Shown: piece after piece, positions 5,557 through 7,476 of the stretch
Numbering within the stretch: the first letter of the stretch is position 1
Layout of the letters: each line of letters starts with the position of its first letter
Assembly (NCBI GenBank): GCA_913776675.1
Contig: CAJYRE010000208.1
Span: 1-7,476 of the forward strand
Direction of reading: 5' to 3'
Origin: Rhizobiaceae bacterium
Lineage (GTDB): Bacteria > Pseudomonadota > Alphaproteobacteria > Rhizobiales > Rhizobiaceae
Length of the DNA stretch: 7,476 nt
Notes under the pieces: model-generated
What the model saw: the letters and a program-made list of their open reading frames with translations, nothing else
Told to the model about the DNA's origin: nothing
The model's database searches: none
Translations under genes and position numbers: made by a program

Positions 5557-6150
5557 TCAGGTTTGCTTCAAAAGTGTTGTTCGGATCGTTTCCAGCGCCT
5601 TCTCCTTGTCCGTCTGGTAGGGGATCATGTTTTTCAGGCGGCCATCCGGGCCGATGAGCAAGAGCGAAATTGTGTGGCTCATATGATAATTGCCGTCTTC
5701 ACTCGGCAATTTCGCAGCATAGATCATCCAGCCATCCAGCACTTTTTTCATCTGATCCGAATTGCCGGTAATGCCGGTGATGCGGCTGCTGATGGCACCC
5801 AGATATTCATGCAGAATGTCTGGCGTATCGCGTTCAGGATCAATGCTGAAGAAATAGGCTTTCAACGGCTTGCCATCAGGGCCTAGCGTCTTTAGCCAGT
5901 CCGCCACCTCAAACAAGGTGGTGGGGCACACTTCCGGGCAGTGGGTATAGCCAAAATAGACAAGGGCCGGACTGCCTTTGAAGATAGATTGATCAACCGG
6001 CTCGCCCCGGTCGTTGACCAGTTTGAAATGGGCCGTGAAAGGGCCGGGCCGCGCACTGTCGAGCGAGACCCAGATGATAATTCCCATCAAGGCAGAGACA
6101 AACACACCGGCAATGGCCAGAGCGGCAATAATTTTCGGATTTCGGCTCAT
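5557..6150 (-). CDS. SCO1/SenC family copper chaperone for cytochrome oxidase
   Basis: Membrane-anchored periplasmic thioredoxin-fold protein that helps insert copper into the CuA centre of cytochrome c oxidase, 197 residues. A single N-terminal membrane anchor spans about 6-29. The copper and redox motif is HCPEVCP with C71 and C75 (CxxxC), preceded by LVYFGYT. The distal histidine ligand is H159 in YHMSHTISL; the residue before it is Ser where Asp is frequent, and an extra H156 lies beside it. Other SCO landmarks are FSIDPERDTP (101-110). The ATG overlaps the stop of the preceding PCu(A)C gene as ATGA, so the two chaperones are made together, in line with the known joint action of PCu(A)C and SCO. 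The AGCATC-type downstream gap leads to copC. Confidence 0.96.
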   Translation of the reverse strand: MSRNPKIIAALAIAGVFVSALMGIIIWVSLDSARPGPFTAHFKLVNDRGEPVDQSIFKGSPALVYFGYTHCPEVCPTTLFEVADWLKTLGPDGKPLKAYFFSIDPERDTPDILHEYLGAISSRITGITGNSDQMKKVLDGWMIYAAKLPSEDGNYHMSHTISLLLIGPDGRLKNMIPYQTDKEKALETIRTTLLKQT

Positions 6151-6689
6151 TTCATGGGTTCCGTGGAGCCCGATGGCATGGGCATGACATGGGTTGCGTG
6201 ATTGTCCATCTGACCGTTCATCCCGGTCTTGTCTTCCGTGGCATTGGCCGCACCCACCGTAAATTCGACCTCAACAGGCCCTGCTTTTTCGAAGGTCAGC
6301 GTGGCCTTGACCGTTTCACCCTGTTTGAAAGGCTTTTGCACATTCATGAACATGATGTGATAGGCCCCCGGCTTCAGCTCGGTTTTTGCCTTTGCAGGCA
6401 CGGCAAGCCCTTCTTTCAATTCTCCCATGGTCATGATGCCATCGGTGATTTTCATGGTGTGAATCTGGGCGCTGCGGGCCCGATCACTGGTCACGGAGAT
6501 CAGCTTGTCATCGGTTGCGCCGTTGTTGTTGATGGTCAGATAGCCGCCACCTACTTGCGCGCCCGGTAACATGGCCCGTGCATAGGGATGAACAATATCC
6601 AGATCACCCACCTTGGCATCCTGCGAAAAGGCGGGAAGCGCCAGCATGAGGGCCGATGTGGTGGCAATGGACAGAAGAAAATATTTCAT
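6147..6689 (-). CDS. PCu(A)C periplasmic copper chaperone (DUF461 family)
   Basis: Secreted Cu(I) chaperone that supplies copper for the CuA site of cytochrome oxidase, 180 residues from the ATG at 6689. I chose this start because AAGGA lies eight bases upstream; a start three codons earlier (6698) would overlap that site. The signal peptide covers about 1-22 (cleavage near AFS-Q). The ligand set is H77, M88, H111 and M113, close to the family pattern H-x10-M-x21-H-x-M with one extra residue in the long spacer; nearby M79, M86 and M115 are also visible. The C-terminus carries a Met/His-rich tail beyond the core (about 155-180: three His-less Met-Pro turns plus H164 and H167), which could hold extra copper. 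It starts 82 bases after the PepSY gene and overlaps the SCO gene. Confidence 0.95.
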   Translation of the reverse strand: MKYFLLSIATTSALMLALPAFSQDAKVGDLDIVHPYARAMLPGAQVGGGYLTINNNGATDDKLISVTSDRARSAQIHTMKITDGIMTMGELKEGLAVPAKAKTELKPGAYHIMFMNVQKPFKQGETVKATLTFEKAGPVEVEFTVGAANATEDKTGMNGQMDNHATHVMPMPSGSTEPMK

Positions 6690-6697
6690 CGTCTTCA

Positions 6698-6702
6698 TCC
6701 TT
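6698..6702 (-). promoter_or_regulatory. Ribosome binding site deciding the PCu(A)C start
   Basis: AAGGA on the minus strand, followed by eight bases and the ATG at 6689. The alternative ATG at 6698 shares its first base with this site and so cannot use it. Confidence 0.6.
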
Positions 6703-6771
6703 GGATGGTTGCAGAGATTGGGTGGAATGAAATGATGGTCATGAATTGTGCTTTCATCGGGGTGACGGGTG

Positions 6772-7476
6772 TTAGCTCAAGGCCTTTTTGAGAGGGCGCA
6801 TCCGCCGGATCAGCAGCATATCGAGCAGCAGAACCGTCATCAGGGTGATACCTGTCAGGGGAAACAGCAGTGAAACCAGAAGCATGAGGATGGCACCACC
6901 TTTCCAGAGCGGATGATTGGCAGGATAGGCCGGAGCCATCAAACGGGTGGCTCCCTTCGGGCGGCGCATCCACCACATGACAATGCCGCTGACACTCAGA
7001 AAGATCACCGCGAGGCAGTAGACGGTGACAAGCATGAGATTCCAAAGGCCCATATAGCCCTCATGGAAGGCAATGCTCACGGCCATGGTTTTGCCAGCCA
7101 CGCCATAATCGGCAAATTTTACATCGGCCAATACATTGCCGGTGTAGCGGTCAATATGCACCGTTCTGTCTGAGGTGGGGTCGGTGCTGTCATTGCTCAT
7201 GGTATCGCGGGAAATGGTCCAGACGCCCTTATCACCTTTGGGAAAGTTCAACTGGAATCGACGATCAAAACCGTTGGACCGTGCAAAGCCCACCACGGCA
7301 TCCAGCGTGACCGGGTCACCATGGCCGAGGCCGGTATGCCCTGCATGGGAGCCGGACATGGGCATTGGCGTTTGCTCCAGCGTCCATGGGATGTCCTTGG
7401 CACCGTTATGGTTCATGCTGGCATGGGTTTCATCCGAAAGGGGCACATTATTCCATTTTGAGGCCGGAAATGTGCT
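6772..7476 (-). CDS. PepSY-associated transmembrane protein, C-terminal 234 residues
   Basis: Inner-membrane protein of the PepSY_TM family, often found beside TonB-dependent metal receptors and thought to act in metal or siderophore handling across the envelope. The frame is open to the right edge, so the start lies outside; a GTG at 7446 is internal. In the visible part: a periplasmic stretch with a Met/His-rich segment (about 37-53, including PMPMSGSHAGHTG and H52); a PepSY domain at about 55-122 ending in the typical HIDRYTGNVLADV phrase; AFHEGYMG; then two membrane helices at about 143-169 and 192-222, joined by a basic loop (MRRPKG), and a basic tail. Full proteins usually have about 380-480 residues and further helices at the N-terminus. 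It is the first visible gene of the copper cluster; its metal is inferred from the neighbours. Confidence 0.85.
   Translation of the reverse strand, partial: STFPASKWNNVPLSDETHASMNHNGAKDIPWTLEQTPMPMSGSHAGHTGLGHGDPVTLDAVVGFARSNGFDRRFQLNFPKGDKGVWTISRDTMSNDSTDPTSDRTVHIDRYTGNVLADVKFADYGVAGKTMAVSIAFHEGYMGLWNLMLVTVYCLAVIFLSVSGIVMWWMRRPKGATRLMAPAYPANHPLWKGGAILMLLVSLLFPLTGITLMTVLLLDMLLIRRMRPLKKALS

Noticed and set aside
6695..7045. 116-codon minus-strand frame across the PepSY/PCu(A)C gap
   Set aside because: It overlaps the PepSY membrane-protein coding region in another frame and has no ribosome binding site or recognisable domain.

Overview
The window looks like chromosomal DNA of an alphaproteobacterium, most likely Hyphomicrobiales/Rhizobiaceae. 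The evidence is the close rhizobial character of the LeuC protein, moderately high GC, and a rhizobial-style copper and cytochrome-oxidase gene set. The taxon is inferred from remembered protein families, not from a search. I see no tRNA, rRNA, CRISPR array, insertion sequence or other sign of mobility.

Layout. Positions 1-498 (+) hold the C-terminal part of an aldo/keto reductase cut by the left edge. A bidirectional hairpin terminator (531-556) separates it from everything else, which lies on the minus strand. Read in transcription order from the right edge, the genes are: a PepSY-associated membrane protein (7476-6772, cut by the right edge), a PCu(A)C periplasmic copper chaperone (6689-6147), an SCO1/SenC copper chaperone (6150-5557), copC (5422-5051), copD (5054-4164), an amino-acid-type ABC solute-binding protein (4081-3284), its permease (3259-2435), an unusually long structured spacer (2434-1992), and leuC (1991-582).

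How they work together. The first five genes form a copper acquisition and delivery module. CopC and CopD handle copper in the periplasm and at the inner membrane. PCu(A)C and SCO load the CuA centre of cytochrome oxidase, and the PepSY membrane protein is probably an envelope partner of metal uptake. Tight coding overlaps (PCu(A)C/SCO as ATGA, copC/copD as GTGA) indicate translational coupling. The arrangement recalls the copper-starvation operon pcuABCDE of Bradyrhizobium, but here CopC and CopD are separate and an SCO gene is included. An FNR-box-like palindrome lies just upstream of copC.

The ABC pair has its own plausible promoter and ribosome binding site but no ATPase gene in the window. 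leuC encodes the large subunit of 3-isopropylmalate dehydratase (leucine biosynthesis). It is preceded by about 440 bases with no conventional gene. That spacer holds a 38-codon ORF with a good ribosome binding site, three segments able to pair in mutually exclusive ways, and a long hairpin, so it may be a cis-regulatory RNA leader. This leader is the least explained part of the window.
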